Of a DNA stretch of 40,271 bases, positions 32,801-40,271 are shown one piece after another (position 1 is the first letter of the stretch; each line of letters opens with the position of its first letter). Location of the stretch: positions 1 through 40,271 of the forward strand of contig NZ_JAQMYP010000073.1 in the NCBI RefSeq assembly GCF_028369295.1, read 5' to 3'. Source of the DNA: Streptomyces sp. HD (GTDB taxonomy: Bacteria; Actinomycetota; Actinomycetes; Streptomycetales; Streptomycetaceae). A program made the position numbers and the translations under genes. Below the pieces are notes generated by a model. It was not told the DNA's origin, searched no databases, and saw only the letters and a list, made by a program, of their open reading frames with translations.

Positions 32801-32825
32801 CCGGGGGTGTCTGCGGTACCCCCGG
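32801..32825 (+). terminator. terminator after the heme monooxygenase
   Basis: CCGGGGGT (32801-32808) and ACCCCCGG (32818-32825) form a perfect 8-bp stem with a 9-base loop, 20 bases after the stop. Confidence 0.65.
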
Positions 32826-32942
32826 TGGCCTGGTTCCGACGGCCCTTTCCTTCGCGGCGTGTCATTACCCACAAATGCCACTAATCATTAATAAATTGGA
32901 CGTGGGATGTTCGAACGAAAGGCACGATGAAGGGCCTTGCCT

Positions 32943-34820
32943 ATGCCGTCGGGGCTTCGCGCACGTCCGAGACTCGCCCTCGCCACAGCCGTCGTCATAG
33001 TGACCGCAGCGACCCTCGCCGGCCCCGCCCACGCCCAACCCGCCAAGGCCGTGCCCCTGTTCGAGCAGCGGGTCATCTTCAAGGCCTCCCAGGAACCGGG
33101 TTACGCGTGCTTCCGGATCCCGGCGGTCGTACGGACCACCCAGGGCACCCTCCTCGCCTTCGCCGAGGGCCGTCGGAACAACTGCGGTGACGCGGGGGAC
33201 ATCGACATCGTGCTGAAACGCTCGACCGACGGCGGCCGCACCTGGGGACCGCTCCAGGTCGTCAGTGACGGTGCCGGCAACACCCACGGCAACCCGGCCC
33301 CGGTCGTGGACCAGGTGACCGGCCGCATCCTGCTCCCGCAGACACACAACCCGGCGAGCACGAACGGCAACAGCTGTTCCATCCCCTGCAACCGCACCCC
33401 CCATCTCCAGTACAGCGACAACGACGGCCGCACCTGGTCCCGGCCGCGCAACCTCAGCGCCCAGATCAAACCCCCGAACTGGAACTCCTGGTACGCCACC
33501 GGCCCCGTACACGGGATCCAGCTCACCCGCGGCGGCTATCCCGGCCGGCTGGTCTTCGGCGTCAACACCGAGACCTGGAACGGCAGCAGGGTCACCGCCA
33601 ACCACGCGGCCCTCATCGTCAGCGACGACGGCGGCAACACCTGGCGAAGGGGCGCCACCGACACCTGGCCCGTCGCCACCAACGGCGCCTTCCGCCAGAA
33701 GCCCTCCGAAGTCACCCTCGCCGAGCGCACCGACGGCGCCATCCTGGTCAGCGGCCGCGAGCAGGACGGCACCGATCTGGGCCACCGCACCCAGGCCTTC
33801 AGTGTGGACGGCGGCGACAGCTTCGTCGCCCCGTTCCGAGCCGTGCCGGACCTCTACACGCCGCAGGTCCAGGGGTCGACCCTGCAACTGGGCAGCCGCC
33901 TGCTGCTGTCCTGTCCCGGCGATCCGGACCGCCGCCGGACGATGATGATCCGGTCCTCCTACGACGGCGGGAACACCTGGGAGAGCGTGGACCGCGGCAC
34001 CGTCGTGAGCCAGGACTGGGCGGGCTACTCCGACCTGGTGCACATCGGCGGCAGCGTGGTGGGACTGATGTACGAGGGCGGCGCCGTCGACGCCCGCGAC
34101 GAGATCCGCTTCGCCCGCTTCAACGAGGAGTGGCTCACACCGCGCCGCGGCCCCGACCCGACCACGGCCGACCTCGCCCCGTCCGCACCGCGCGCGAGGG
34201 TACTCGGCGGCGCCTCGCCCACGGCCGGCGTGTTCGGCAACGCCCTGGCCTTCGACGGCGTCGATGACGCGGTGCGCCTGCCGTTCCGGTCCCAACTGGC
34301 GCTCGGCACCGGGAGCTTCACCGCTTCCCTGTGGTTCCGCTACACCCGTCGGACGGGTGAGCAGCCACTGCTGTGGGTGGGCGGCATCGGCGGCAGCCAA
34401 CCCCAGTTCTGGCTGCGTGGCGAACCGGCGAGCAACCGGGTGCGCGGCCTGATGACGGTACGCAGCGGCGCGACGACCGTGCGGTCGGCCTCCGTGAGCA
34501 CCACCGCCGCGCACAACGACGGCCGCTGGCACCACCTCGCCCTGCGCCGCGGTGGCGGACGGCTCACCCTGTTCATCGACGGCAGGCCGACCGGCACCGC
34601 CGATGTGTCCGGGTCCGTCAGCCGCAGCTCGCCGTTCGGCGTGCACATCGGCCAGCGCATGGACAGCCGGGCGTTCTTCACCGGCGCCATCGACGAGGTC
34701 CGCGTCTGGAACCGGGCCCTGACCGACGCCGAGCTCACCCGCGTACGCCAGACGAACACCGGCCCCTCCTCGAACACCACACTGTGGCTGCCGATGAGCC
34801 AGGTGACCGCGGGCGGCTGA
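32943..34820 (+). CDS. secreted GH33 sialidase with LamG module
   Basis: This exo-alpha-sialidase has about 625 residues. ATG 32943 has AAGGG eight bases upstream; TTG 32937 is in the same frame. Another well-placed ATG (32927, behind GAAAGG) is out of frame. Signal peptide: LALATAVVIVTAATLAGPAHA. The six-bladed propeller has the FRIP motif at 57-60 (its Arg binds the carboxylate), five Asp-boxes (STDGGRTW, SDNDGRTW, SDDGGNTW, SVDGGDSF, SYDGGNTW) and the nucleophile Tyr362 (GYSDL). A laminin-G-like/concanavalin module fills the C-terminus (about 430-620: FDGVDDAVRLPF, WHHLALRRGGGRLTLFIDGR, GAIDEVRVWNRAL) and probably binds glycans. It would remove terminal sialic acid outside the cell. No sialic-acid uptake or catabolic genes are seen nearby. 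Confidence 0.95.
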   Translation: MPSGLRARPRLALATAVVIVTAATLAGPAHAQPAKAVPLFEQRVIFKASQEPGYACFRIPAVVRTTQGTLLAFAEGRRNNCGDAGDIDIVLKRSTDGGRTWGPLQVVSDGAGNTHGNPAPVVDQVTGRILLPQTHNPASTNGNSCSIPCNRTPHLQYSDNDGRTWSRPRNLSAQIKPPNWNSWYATGPVHGIQLTRGGYPGRLVFGVNTETWNGSRVTANHAALIVSDDGGNTWRRGATDTWPVATNGAFRQKPSEVTLAERTDGAILVSGREQDGTDLGHRTQAFSVDGGDSFVAPFRAVPDLYTPQVQGSTLQLGSRLLLSCPGDPDRRRTMMIRSSYDGGNTWESVDRGTVVSQDWAGYSDLVHIGGSVVGLMYEGGAVDARDEIRFARFNEEWLTPRRGPDPTTADLAPSAPRARVLGGASPTAGVFGNALAFDGVDDAVRLPFRSQLALGTGSFTASLWFRYTRRTGEQPLLWVGGIGGSQPQFWLRGEPASNRVRGLMTVRSGATTVRSASVSTTAAHNDGRWHHLALRRGGGRLTLFIDGRPTGTADVSGSVSRSSPFGVHIGQRMDSRAFFTGAIDEVRVWNRALTDAELTRVRQTNTGPSSNTTLWLPMSQVTAGG

Positions 34821-34829
34821 CGTCCACGC

Positions 34830-35624
34830 TCAGCTACGGCGTGGCCCGCGGCGCGTCCGGGACACCGCTGCCAGTACGAAGGTGACGCTGATCAGCAGGG
34901 ACCAGGCGCCGATCTTCTCCACTCCCACGGGCTGCCAGCCGTGGAGTTGGTAGGGGTAGCGCCAGGCGCCCAGGTAGGTGGCGAGGTTCTCGGCGACCCA
35001 GAGGAAGAAGCCGATCAGGACGAAGGACAGCGCCAGCGGCATCCGGCGGGGTACGCCACGGACCGTGAAGCGCACCGACGTGCGCACGGTGACGGCCAGC
35101 AGCAGGGCGGCCAGGGGCCAGCGCGCGTCGGGCAGCCAGTGGTGGCTGAAGAAGTTGATGTAGACGGCCGCGGCCACGAGCGCTGTCGCGCGGGGGCGGT
35201 AGCGGACCAGTTCCAGGTCGAAGAGGTGCCAGGCGCGGCAGACATAGCTGCCCACCGCCGCGTAGAGGAACCCTCCGTACAGCGGGACGCCCGCGAACTT
35301 CAGCACGGCCGGTTCCGGGTAGCTCCATGAACCGAGGGACACCTTCACCAGCTCGAAGGCCAGTCCGATGACATGGCAGAGGGCGATGACGGCGACGTCC
35401 CGCCCGTTCTCCCAGCCGCGCAGCCAGAACAGGAGGGTGAGCAGCACACCGTAGGCGACGAGCAGGTCGTAGCGGGCCACGGGGAGGCCGGGCAGCAGGG
35501 TGGACGCGGCCACGCCGGACATCAGCGCGATGGCGAAGGCGCAGGACCGGGTCTGCGTCCAGGCGAAGTCGAGCAGCTGGCGGACCGAGGAGGCCAGGGG
35601 GCCTGTGGTGATGGTGGTGAGCAT
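34830..35624 (-). CDS. DUF817-family integral membrane protein
   Basis: This 264-residue protein has about eight membrane helices. ATG 35624 has CAGGA six bases upstream. The DUF817 pattern is clear: LDFAWTQTRSCAFAIALMSG, LFWLRGWENGRDVAVIALCH, VIGLAFELVKVSLGSWSYPE, then GVPLYGGFLYAAVGSYVCRA and YINFFSHHWLPDARW. Conserved Glu, His and Trp residues inside helices hint at an enzyme or binding site in the membrane, but the family has no known function. It faces the sialidase tail to tail with 9 bases between stops, so each may be affected by read-through from the other. Confidence 0.88.
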   Translation of the reverse strand: MLTTITTGPLASSVRQLLDFAWTQTRSCAFAIALMSGVAASTLLPGLPVARYDLLVAYGVLLTLLFWLRGWENGRDVAVIALCHVIGLAFELVKVSLGSWSYPEPAVLKFAGVPLYGGFLYAAVGSYVCRAWHLFDLELVRYRPRATALVAAAVYINFFSHHWLPDARWPLAALLLAVTVRTSVRFTVRGVPRRMPLALSFVLIGFFLWVAENLATYLGAWRYPYQLHGWQPVGVEKIGAWSLLISVTFVLAAVSRTRRGPRRS

Positions 35625-35677
35625 GATGTCCTGAAGGACGAGCTCCCGGCCTGCTCGGTTGCCGCCGCTTCCTTGCG

Positions 35678-36127
35678 TCAGTACCAGTTCGTGTTGGTCA
35701 GGGCGTGCCCGTCGCACGCCAGCAGGGCCCGTGAGACACGGCCGTTGAGGTTGCTGCCGATCTTGGTGTAGGCATAGTTGATGCCCGAGTCGACGGTCTC
35801 CGAGACCCAGCCGTCGGCGCGGCCCGCCCCGGAGTTCGAGCGCTCCAGCACCGCGGAGCAGTTGGCGCGGGAGTTCTCGATGCGGGCGAAGGAGCCGCAC
35901 TTGTCGGAGTAGAAGTATTTCAGCGCCATGCCCTCGAAGGTCTTCGTCGGCCCGACCTGGCGGAAGGTTCCGGAGCAGCCGCCGACGGTGGGGTACTGGC
36001 CCTCGAAACCGTAGGCGCCGTAGTTGCCGCCCGAGAACGACGCGGCGTGCGCGGTGAGCGGGGTGAGCGCCAGCATCACGGCGGCGCCTCCCGTGGCCAG
36101 CAGGTTCTGGAGCGATCGGCGGCGCAT
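35678..36127 (-). CDS. small secreted Cys-containing protein
   Basis: This 149-residue protein starts at ATG 36127 with AAGAGG upstream. Its signal peptide (RRRSLQNLLATGGAAVMLAL..AHA) gives a mature part of about 120 residues. Four Cys (GGCSG, DKCGS, ANCSA, LACDG) could form two disulfides. The segment ALKYFYSDKCGSFARIENSR weakly recalls the L-R-Y-S-x-x-C-x-x-x-W-A-R pattern of the secreted DUF2690 family. It lies 53 bases upstream of the DUF817 gene on the same strand, so the two may be co-transcribed. Function unknown. Confidence 0.75.
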   Translation of the reverse strand: MRRRSLQNLLATGGAAVMLALTPLTAHAASFSGGNYGAYGFEGQYPTVGGCSGTFRQVGPTKTFEGMALKYFYSDKCGSFARIENSRANCSAVLERSNSGAGRADGWVSETVDSGINYAYTKIGSNLNGRVSRALLACDGHALTNTNWY

Positions 36128-36239
36128 GCGAGCCTCTTTCCGGGTCGGGTGTCACGGTCGTACCGGCGGTGACTGCCGTCCTCGGGACTCGCACCGCTTC
36201 CTCTTCAGGACCGTAGGGCGCAGCACCCCGCGTGCGGTA

Positions 36240-36255
36240 CCTGAGAAGTCTCAGG
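36240..36255. promoter_or_regulatory. 16-bp palindrome in divergent promoter region
   Basis: CCTGAGA-AG-TCTCAGG is a perfect dyad in the 195-base gap between two divergent genes for small secreted proteins. Candidate operator; TAGAGT at 36279-36284 is a possible -10 box for the rightward gene. Confidence 0.35.
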
Positions 36256-36322
36256 GTGCCTGTGACCTCGGGTTTCCCTAGAGTTCCGGGCACTGACCCA
36301 CAGGAAACAGGGGGAACCCGCC

Positions 36323-36697
36323 ATGTCCACTCGTGTCTTCGCCCGGGCCGCACTCGTCGGTGCCGGTGCGCTCTCCCTCCTCGGGCCGCTCACCGCGGCG
36401 ACCGCCACCGCGGCCTCCGACGCGGACCGAGGCGGTGCCCGCATCATGGCGGCGCCCTACGCCGTCGTGCCGTACGAGACGGTCAACGTCCGCACCGGTC
36501 CGGCGCGCCCCTTCCCCTCGGTCGGCACCGTCCCGGCGAACCAGCCGCGCGGCGCCTACTGCTGGGAGCGAGGCGGGACCGTCAGCGACTACGGCATCAC
36601 CAACAACGTGTGGGTCAAGCTCGCCGAGGGGTACGTGAGCGCCGTCTACCTCAAGGGCAACGAGTTCGGCGATCTGCCCGCCTCGGCGAGCTGCTGA
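36323..36697 (+). CDS. secreted bacterial SH3 domain protein
   Basis: This 124-residue protein starts at ATG 36323 behind CAGGGGGAAC. The signal peptide runs to about residue 31 (ARAALVGAGALSLLGPLTAA). The mature part is one SH3b domain: VNVRTGPARPFPSVGTVPAN, then YCWERGGTVSDYGITNNVWV and KLAEGYVSAVYLKG. Such domains bind cell-wall peptides or act as adaptors. Two Cys (AYCWE and the final residue) may pair. There is no catalytic domain. It diverges from the other small secreted protein across a palindrome, so both may answer the same signal. Confidence 0.88.
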   Translation: MSTRVFARAALVGAGALSLLGPLTAATATAASDADRGGARIMAAPYAVVPYETVNVRTGPARPFPSVGTVPANQPRGAYCWERGGTVSDYGITNNVWVKLAEGYVSAVYLKGNEFGDLPASASC

Positions 36698-36706
36698 CCG
36701 CGGGTG

Positions 36707-36757
36707 GGGGGAGGGCCGGCGCCGGGGAAACCCGTTGCGGCCGTCCTCCCCTCCCCC
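36707..36757 (+). terminator. G/C-rich terminator after SH3 gene
   Basis: GGGGGAGGG (36707-36715) pairs with CCCTCCCCC (36749-36757). Inner G+C segments can extend the fold. It lies just before the start of the next gene. Confidence 0.45.
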
Positions 36758-36771
36758 GGACCCTGAGCCCC

Positions 36772-37698
36772 ATGGCCTACGCCCTGCGCCCCGCCGACCG
36801 CACCGACGCGGCCGTCATCACCGCACTGCTCAACGCCGTCGACCGGATCGAGATCGGGCGGCCCGAGAGCGACGTGCAGACCGTCGAGGCCGATCTGAAG
36901 CGTCCGGACATCGCTCTGGAGCACGACTCCTGGCTGGCCTACGACGGCGACCGGCTGGTGGCCTACGGGCTGCTGTGGGACGAGTCGGGGGGTGAGCGCA
37001 TCGACGTCGACCACTATGTACTGCCCGAGCACCAGCCGGCCGGGGAGCTGGTGCTGGACGCGATGGCGGCCCGTGCGGCGGCCAAGGCCCGTCAGAACGG
37101 TGCGGCGAGGGCGGTGGTGCATCTGCACCTCAACACCCGGCCCACGCTCGACACGGGGCTGATCGAGCGGCGGGGATGGTACGTCGTACGGCGCTATCAG
37201 GTGTTGCAACGCCCCCTGGACGCGGCCGAGGACCTGGTGCCGCAGGCTCCGTCCGGCGTACGGCTGCGGTCGTGTGCCGGCGAGGCGGACCGTGCGCGGG
37301 TGCATGCGCTGTACCAGGCGAGCTTCGCCGAGCACTTCGACTTCCAGCCGCGTGCCTACGAACAGTGGCTGCGGGACATCGACGCCGACACGCTCGACTG
37401 GTCCCTGGTGTGGATCGTCGGCACCGAGCAGTCGGGGGACGTCGGCTTCCTCCTCGCTCGCGACGACCGTGAGGCCATGGGCTGGATCCGGAGCATCGGG
37501 GTGCTGCGGGAAGCCCGTGGCCGGGGTCTCGGGGGCCTGCTGCTGCGGCACGCCTTCGCCGCGTTCGCCGCGCGCGGACGGGAGACGGTGGGACTCGGCG
37601 TCGACACCGCCAACGCCACGGGCGCTCCCGCCCTGTACGCGCGGCACGGGCTGACCGTCCATTACGCCGTCGACACCTGGGAGGCGGTGCTGACATGA
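36772..37698 (+). CDS. tandem GNAT-family acetyltransferase
   Basis: This 308-residue protein has two GNAT units, an N-terminal degenerate one (about 1-145) and a C-terminal one (about 160-308). The acetyl-CoA loop is seen only in the second: IRSIGVLREARGRGLGGLLL, with R/Q-x-x-G-x-G/A (ARGRGLGG). Then GVDTANATGAPALYARHGL follows, typical of motif B. A tandem layout of this length is that of mycothiol synthase MshD, but the MshD-specific core cannot be confirmed by eye, and Streptomyces has several such paralogues. The ATG at 36772 begins the first fold, but its ribosome site is weak. Confidence 0.85.
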   Translation: MAYALRPADRTDAAVITALLNAVDRIEIGRPESDVQTVEADLKRPDIALEHDSWLAYDGDRLVAYGLLWDESGGERIDVDHYVLPEHQPAGELVLDAMAARAAAKARQNGAARAVVHLHLNTRPTLDTGLIERRGWYVVRRYQVLQRPLDAAEDLVPQAPSGVRLRSCAGEADRARVHALYQASFAEHFDFQPRAYEQWLRDIDADTLDWSLVWIVGTEQSGDVGFLLARDDREAMGWIRSIGVLREARGRGLGGLLLRHAFAAFAARGRETVGLGVDTANATGAPALYARHGLTVHYAVDTWEAVLT

Positions 37699-37726
37699 CC
37701 ACCGGAGTCGACGGCGGCGGCCCGGA

Positions 37727-38089
37727 TCAGAAGTGGACTTCCGCGCAGGCCCTGCCGCGCAGTTCATAGCCGCCGCCCGCGTGTTCCCAGCCCTCGGCGC
37801 ACAGCACCGCGCCGTTCGGGAGGTCGCGGTGGACGGGCACCGTGAACTTCTGGTGGTAGCCCCAGAAGCCGGTCGCGCTGTTGGTGTCGAGGCCCCCGCC
37901 GTAGATGTGGAAGTGGCCCGTGAAGTCGCCGCCCCAGCAACGAGTGACCCGGTCGGTGCCAGGCCGTGGCCCGGTCCTCGGTGGGCGCCCGGATTCCCCT
38001 GCACGGGTGAACCCCAGGACGGTGAGGGTGTCCGGGGCGACGAGCCCGAGCGTGCCCGTGGTGGCGGCGAGGACGCGGAACGTGGCCAT
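37727..38089 (-). CDS. hypothetical small protein
   Basis: This is a frame of 120 residues with a hydrophobic N-terminus (FRVLAATTGTLGLVAPDTLT) that could be a weak signal peptide. The C-terminal half looks structured (GGDFTGHFHIYGGGLDTNSA, TGFWGYHQKFTVPVHRDLPN, GAVLCAEGWEHAGGGYELRG) with three Cys. I do not know the family. The middle is Pro/Arg-rich and could hide a frameshift. It converges tail to tail on the acetyltransferase. Confidence 0.5.
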   Translation of the reverse strand: MATFRVLAATTGTLGLVAPDTLTVLGFTRAGESGRPPRTGPRPGTDRVTRCWGGDFTGHFHIYGGGLDTNSATGFWGYHQKFTVPVHRDLPNGAVLCAEGWEHAGGGYELRGRACAEVHF

Positions 38090-38394
38090 GATCCCGCCAG
38101 CCGCGGAGCGGGGTAGGAGTGCATCAAGTCTGCTATGAGATACGGGAGTTGGGGTTCAAGGGTCGCTGCGTGCCGGGCGGGTCCGACGGGGAGAAGGCCG
38201 GGGCCCGCGGTCGGTGGACGAGGGCGTCCGGGCCTGGCTCAGAAGGCTCTCAGCGGGCCGGAAAACACTTGGACTGCGCTGTCGTCGTCGCGGGACACTT
38301 CCGCACTCGAACCAAACTCACACGGCCGTTGCGGCGCTGCCCCCTGCCCTCGGGCAGGTGTGGCGTGCTGCCGCAGGAGAAACACAGGGTTGGG
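38090..38394. other. intergenic before ABC exporter
   Basis: About 305 bases without a recognised gene. The rightward open frame runs through it, but the start at 38395 fits the family better. The stretch should hold the exporter promoter; I see no strong box. Confidence 0.4.
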
Positions 38395-40209
38395 ATGAGT
38401 ACGCCTCCATCGCGCAGGGTTCTGCCGGGCAAACGCTCGGTACTTCTCGCACTTCGCTACTACGGACGGGAGTTGGCCCGGCTACGCCGGCTGACGGTAC
38501 CCACGATGCTGCTCTCGGCGCTGGGCAACATCGGCATCAACTACATCGCGCCGCTGATGGTCGCCAAGCTGGTCGGCGAGATCGCCGAGGACAAGGACGT
38601 CACCGTCGGCTCGACGCTGCCGTACGTCCTCGGCTTCGTCGGTGTCCTGCTGTTCGCCGAGGGGCTGTGGCGGATCGCGCTGCACTGTCTGAACCGTCTC
38701 GACGCCCTCGGCATCGAGCATCTGTATGTGATCGGGATGGACGAGCTGTTCGCCAAGGACGCCGCGTTCTTCCACGACAACTTCGCCGGATCGCTGACCA
38801 AGCGCGTCCTGAGCTTCGCCTCCCGCTTCGAGCAGTTCGTCGACACGCTGACGTTCCAGATCGTCGGCATGTTCGTGCCGTTGACGTTCGGGGCGGTGGT
38901 GCTGTGGCGTTACGAGCCGCTGCTCGTCGTCGGACTGCTGACGATGATCACGGTGACGGGAGTGTGCGTGGCGCCCCTCATCCGGCGCCGCCAGGCCCTC
39001 GTCGACGAGCGTGAGGAGGCGATCGCCCGGGTCTCGGGCCATGTCGCCGACAGCCTCATGAACATGGACACGGTGCGGGCGTTCGCCGCCGAGCGCCGTG
39101 AGGCCGCCGAGCACCGCTCCCGGGTGGCGCTCTCACGGCGGCTGACGCTGAGATCGTGGGACTACGGCAATCTGCGCATCGACACACTGGTCGCGCCGAT
39201 GTCGGTGCTGACCAACGCGCTGGGGCTGCTGCTCGCGGTGACGCTCGGCGGGGGCTCGCACGGCGTGGAGGCGATCGTCGTCGCCTTCACCTACTACAGC
39301 AACGCGACGCGGATCATGTTCGAGTTCAACCAGATCTACCGTCGCCTGGAGAGCTCGATGACGGAGGCGGCGCAGTTCACCGAGCTGTTGCTGACCCCGC
39401 CGACCGTGGTCGATCCGGCGGCGCCGGAGCCGCTGCTGCCCGGGGCCGCCCATGTCCGCTTCGAGAAGGTGGACTTCACCCACGCAGGTGGCCGGCCGCT
39501 GTTCGAGGGCCTGGACCTGGAGGTGTCGGCCGGGTCGAAGATCGGCCTCGTGGGGCGGTCCGGAGGCGGCAAGACCACGCTCACCCGGCTGCTGCTGCGG
39601 ATGACGGACATCGACTCGGGCCGGATCCTGATCGGCGGTCAGGACATCAGCCGGCTGCGCCAGGCCGACCTGCGCGGTCTGATCGCCTATGTGCCGCAGG
39701 ACCCGGCGATGTTCCACCGCACGCTGCGCGACAACATCGCGTTCGCCAGGCCGGACGCCACCGACGCCGAGATCCGGCGCGCGGCCGAGGCGGCGCACGT
39801 CACGGAGTTCGCCGACGCGCTGCCGCACGGCTTCGACACCATGGTGGGCGAGCGCGGCATCAAGCTGTCCGGCGGTCAGCGCCAGCGGGTCGCCCTCGCC
39901 CGGGCGATCCTGCGTGACGCGCCGATCCTGCTGCTCGACGAGGCGACCAGCGCGCTGGACTCGGAGAGCGAGATCCTCGTGCAGGAGGCGCTGTGGCGGC
40001 TGATGGACGGGCGGACGGCGCTGGTGGTGGCGCACCGGCTGAGCACGGTGGCCTCCATGGACCGGCTCGTCGTCCTGGACCGCGGACGGATCGTGGAGCA
40101 GGGCAGCCATGACGAACTGCTCGCGGCGCAGGGCGCGTACGCGAAGCTGTGGCAGCACCAGTCGGGTGGCTTCCTCGACGACAGCCCTGCGGGGGCCGAG
40201 GTGACCTGA
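38395..40209 (+). CDS. ABC exporter half-transporter (TMD-NBD fusion)
   Basis: This 604-residue protein begins at ATG 38395 (MSTPPSRRVLPGK) behind AGGGTTGGG. The first 330 residues hold about six membrane helices of an exporter-type TMD (LTVPTMLLSALGNIGINYIA, TLPYVLGFVGVLLFAEGLWR, LLVVGLLTMITVTGVCVAPL and others). The ATPase has Walker A GRSGGGKTT (387-395, K393), Q-loop YVPQDPAMFHRTLRDNIAF, signature LSGGQ (491-495), Walker B LLLDE with D515/E516, and H-loop AHRLST. All are intact, so it should hydrolyse ATP. It works as a dimer, with itself or with a second half-transporter just outside the window. Substrate (lipid, peptide or drug) cannot be told. Confidence 0.93.
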   Translation: MSTPPSRRVLPGKRSVLLALRYYGRELARLRRLTVPTMLLSALGNIGINYIAPLMVAKLVGEIAEDKDVTVGSTLPYVLGFVGVLLFAEGLWRIALHCLNRLDALGIEHLYVIGMDELFAKDAAFFHDNFAGSLTKRVLSFASRFEQFVDTLTFQIVGMFVPLTFGAVVLWRYEPLLVVGLLTMITVTGVCVAPLIRRRQALVDEREEAIARVSGHVADSLMNMDTVRAFAAERREAAEHRSRVALSRRLTLRSWDYGNLRIDTLVAPMSVLTNALGLLLAVTLGGGSHGVEAIVVAFTYYSNATRIMFEFNQIYRRLESSMTEAAQFTELLLTPPTVVDPAAPEPLLPGAAHVRFEKVDFTHAGGRPLFEGLDLEVSAGSKIGLVGRSGGGKTTLTRLLLRMTDIDSGRILIGGQDISRLRQADLRGLIAYVPQDPAMFHRTLRDNIAFARPDATDAEIRRAAEAAHVTEFADALPHGFDTMVGERGIKLSGGQRQRVALARAILRDAPILLLDEATSALDSESEILVQEALWRLMDGRTALVVAHRLSTVASMDRLVVLDRGRIVEQGSHDELLAAQGAYAKLWQHQSGGFLDDSPAGAEVT

Positions 40210-40256
40210 ACCCCGGGCGGCCCGGCGGCGGATGCGTTCCGCCCCCGCTCTCATAT

Positions 40257-40271
40257 AAAAAAAAAACAGCC
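40257..40271. other. A-rich contig edge
   Basis: The last bases are a run of A after TCATAT, in contrast to the G+C-rich background. Together with the poly-G start, this suggests an unreliable contig end. Confidence 0.6.

Noticed and set aside
1..40271. CRISPR arrays, rRNA, tRNA genes and replication origins
   Set aside because: Looked for regularly spaced repeats, T-loop GGTTCGAATCC-like motifs and rRNA cores on both strands; none was seen.

Overview
The window looks like a piece of a Streptomyces chromosome, or that of a close actinomycete relative. Base composition is very G+C-rich, codon third positions are almost all G or C, and starts are often GTG or TTG behind AGGAG-like sites. The gene families also fit: HTH/NACHT-like WD40 protein, PASTA-less Ser/Thr kinase, Tat-exported glycosidases, streptogrisin-type protease and a DmdR/IdeR-type iron box. 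Both ends (poly-G at 1-60, poly-A at 40257-40271) look like contig-edge artefacts.

Layout. 1-4.7 kb: a small secreted repeat protein with a periodic direct-repeat array upstream of it, and a large HTH-STAND-WD40 protein. 4.7-6.9 kb: a graveyard of mobile DNA, with two 155-bp direct repeats from an IS630-type transposase, an IS30-type remnant carrying two nonsense codons, and a peptidoglycan-binding gene whose signal peptide is out of frame. 6.9-12.2 kb: a vWA protein, an amidase, a truncated MMPL transporter, a cyclophilin and a membrane-anchored unknown. 12.3-12.9 kb: the collapsed remains of an iron-siderophore ABC importer beside a good iron box. 13-19.5 kb: a VOC protein, a Ser/Thr kinase divergent from an M1 metallopeptidase, a frameshifted GH127-like glycosidase remnant, a secreted alpha/beta hydrolase and a dead SDR gene behind a clean palindromic operator. 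19.5-21.8 kb: a cupredoxin lipoprotein and a four-helix membrane protein, translationally overlapped, diverging from an ECF sigma/anti-sigma pair. 21.9-23.3 kb: a cytochrome P450.

23.4-30.6 kb is the most coherent unit. A secreted polyuronate-lyase-like protein converges on an apparent operon GH95-GH97-GH88, transcribed leftward from a consensus-like TTGACA-17-TACGTT promoter whose predicted start falls inside a GATACA-N5-TGTATC palindrome. A lyase plus an unsaturated glucuronyl hydrolase plus two exo-glycosidase families suggests extracellular breakdown of a uronate-containing, side-chain-decorated polysaccharide. No dedicated transporter or regulator is visible here.

30.7-40.2 kb: an aldo/keto reductase fragment, a streptogrisin-type protease under a LacI/CebR-like palindrome, a MhuD-type heme-degrading monooxygenase, a secreted sialidase with a LamG module, a DUF817 membrane protein, small secreted proteins, a tandem GNAT acetyltransferase and an ABC exporter half-transporter. 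The strongest overall theme is secretion and scavenging (glycans, proteins, iron/heme) in a region with unusually many broken genes. Some single-base frameshifts could be sequencing errors rather than biology.
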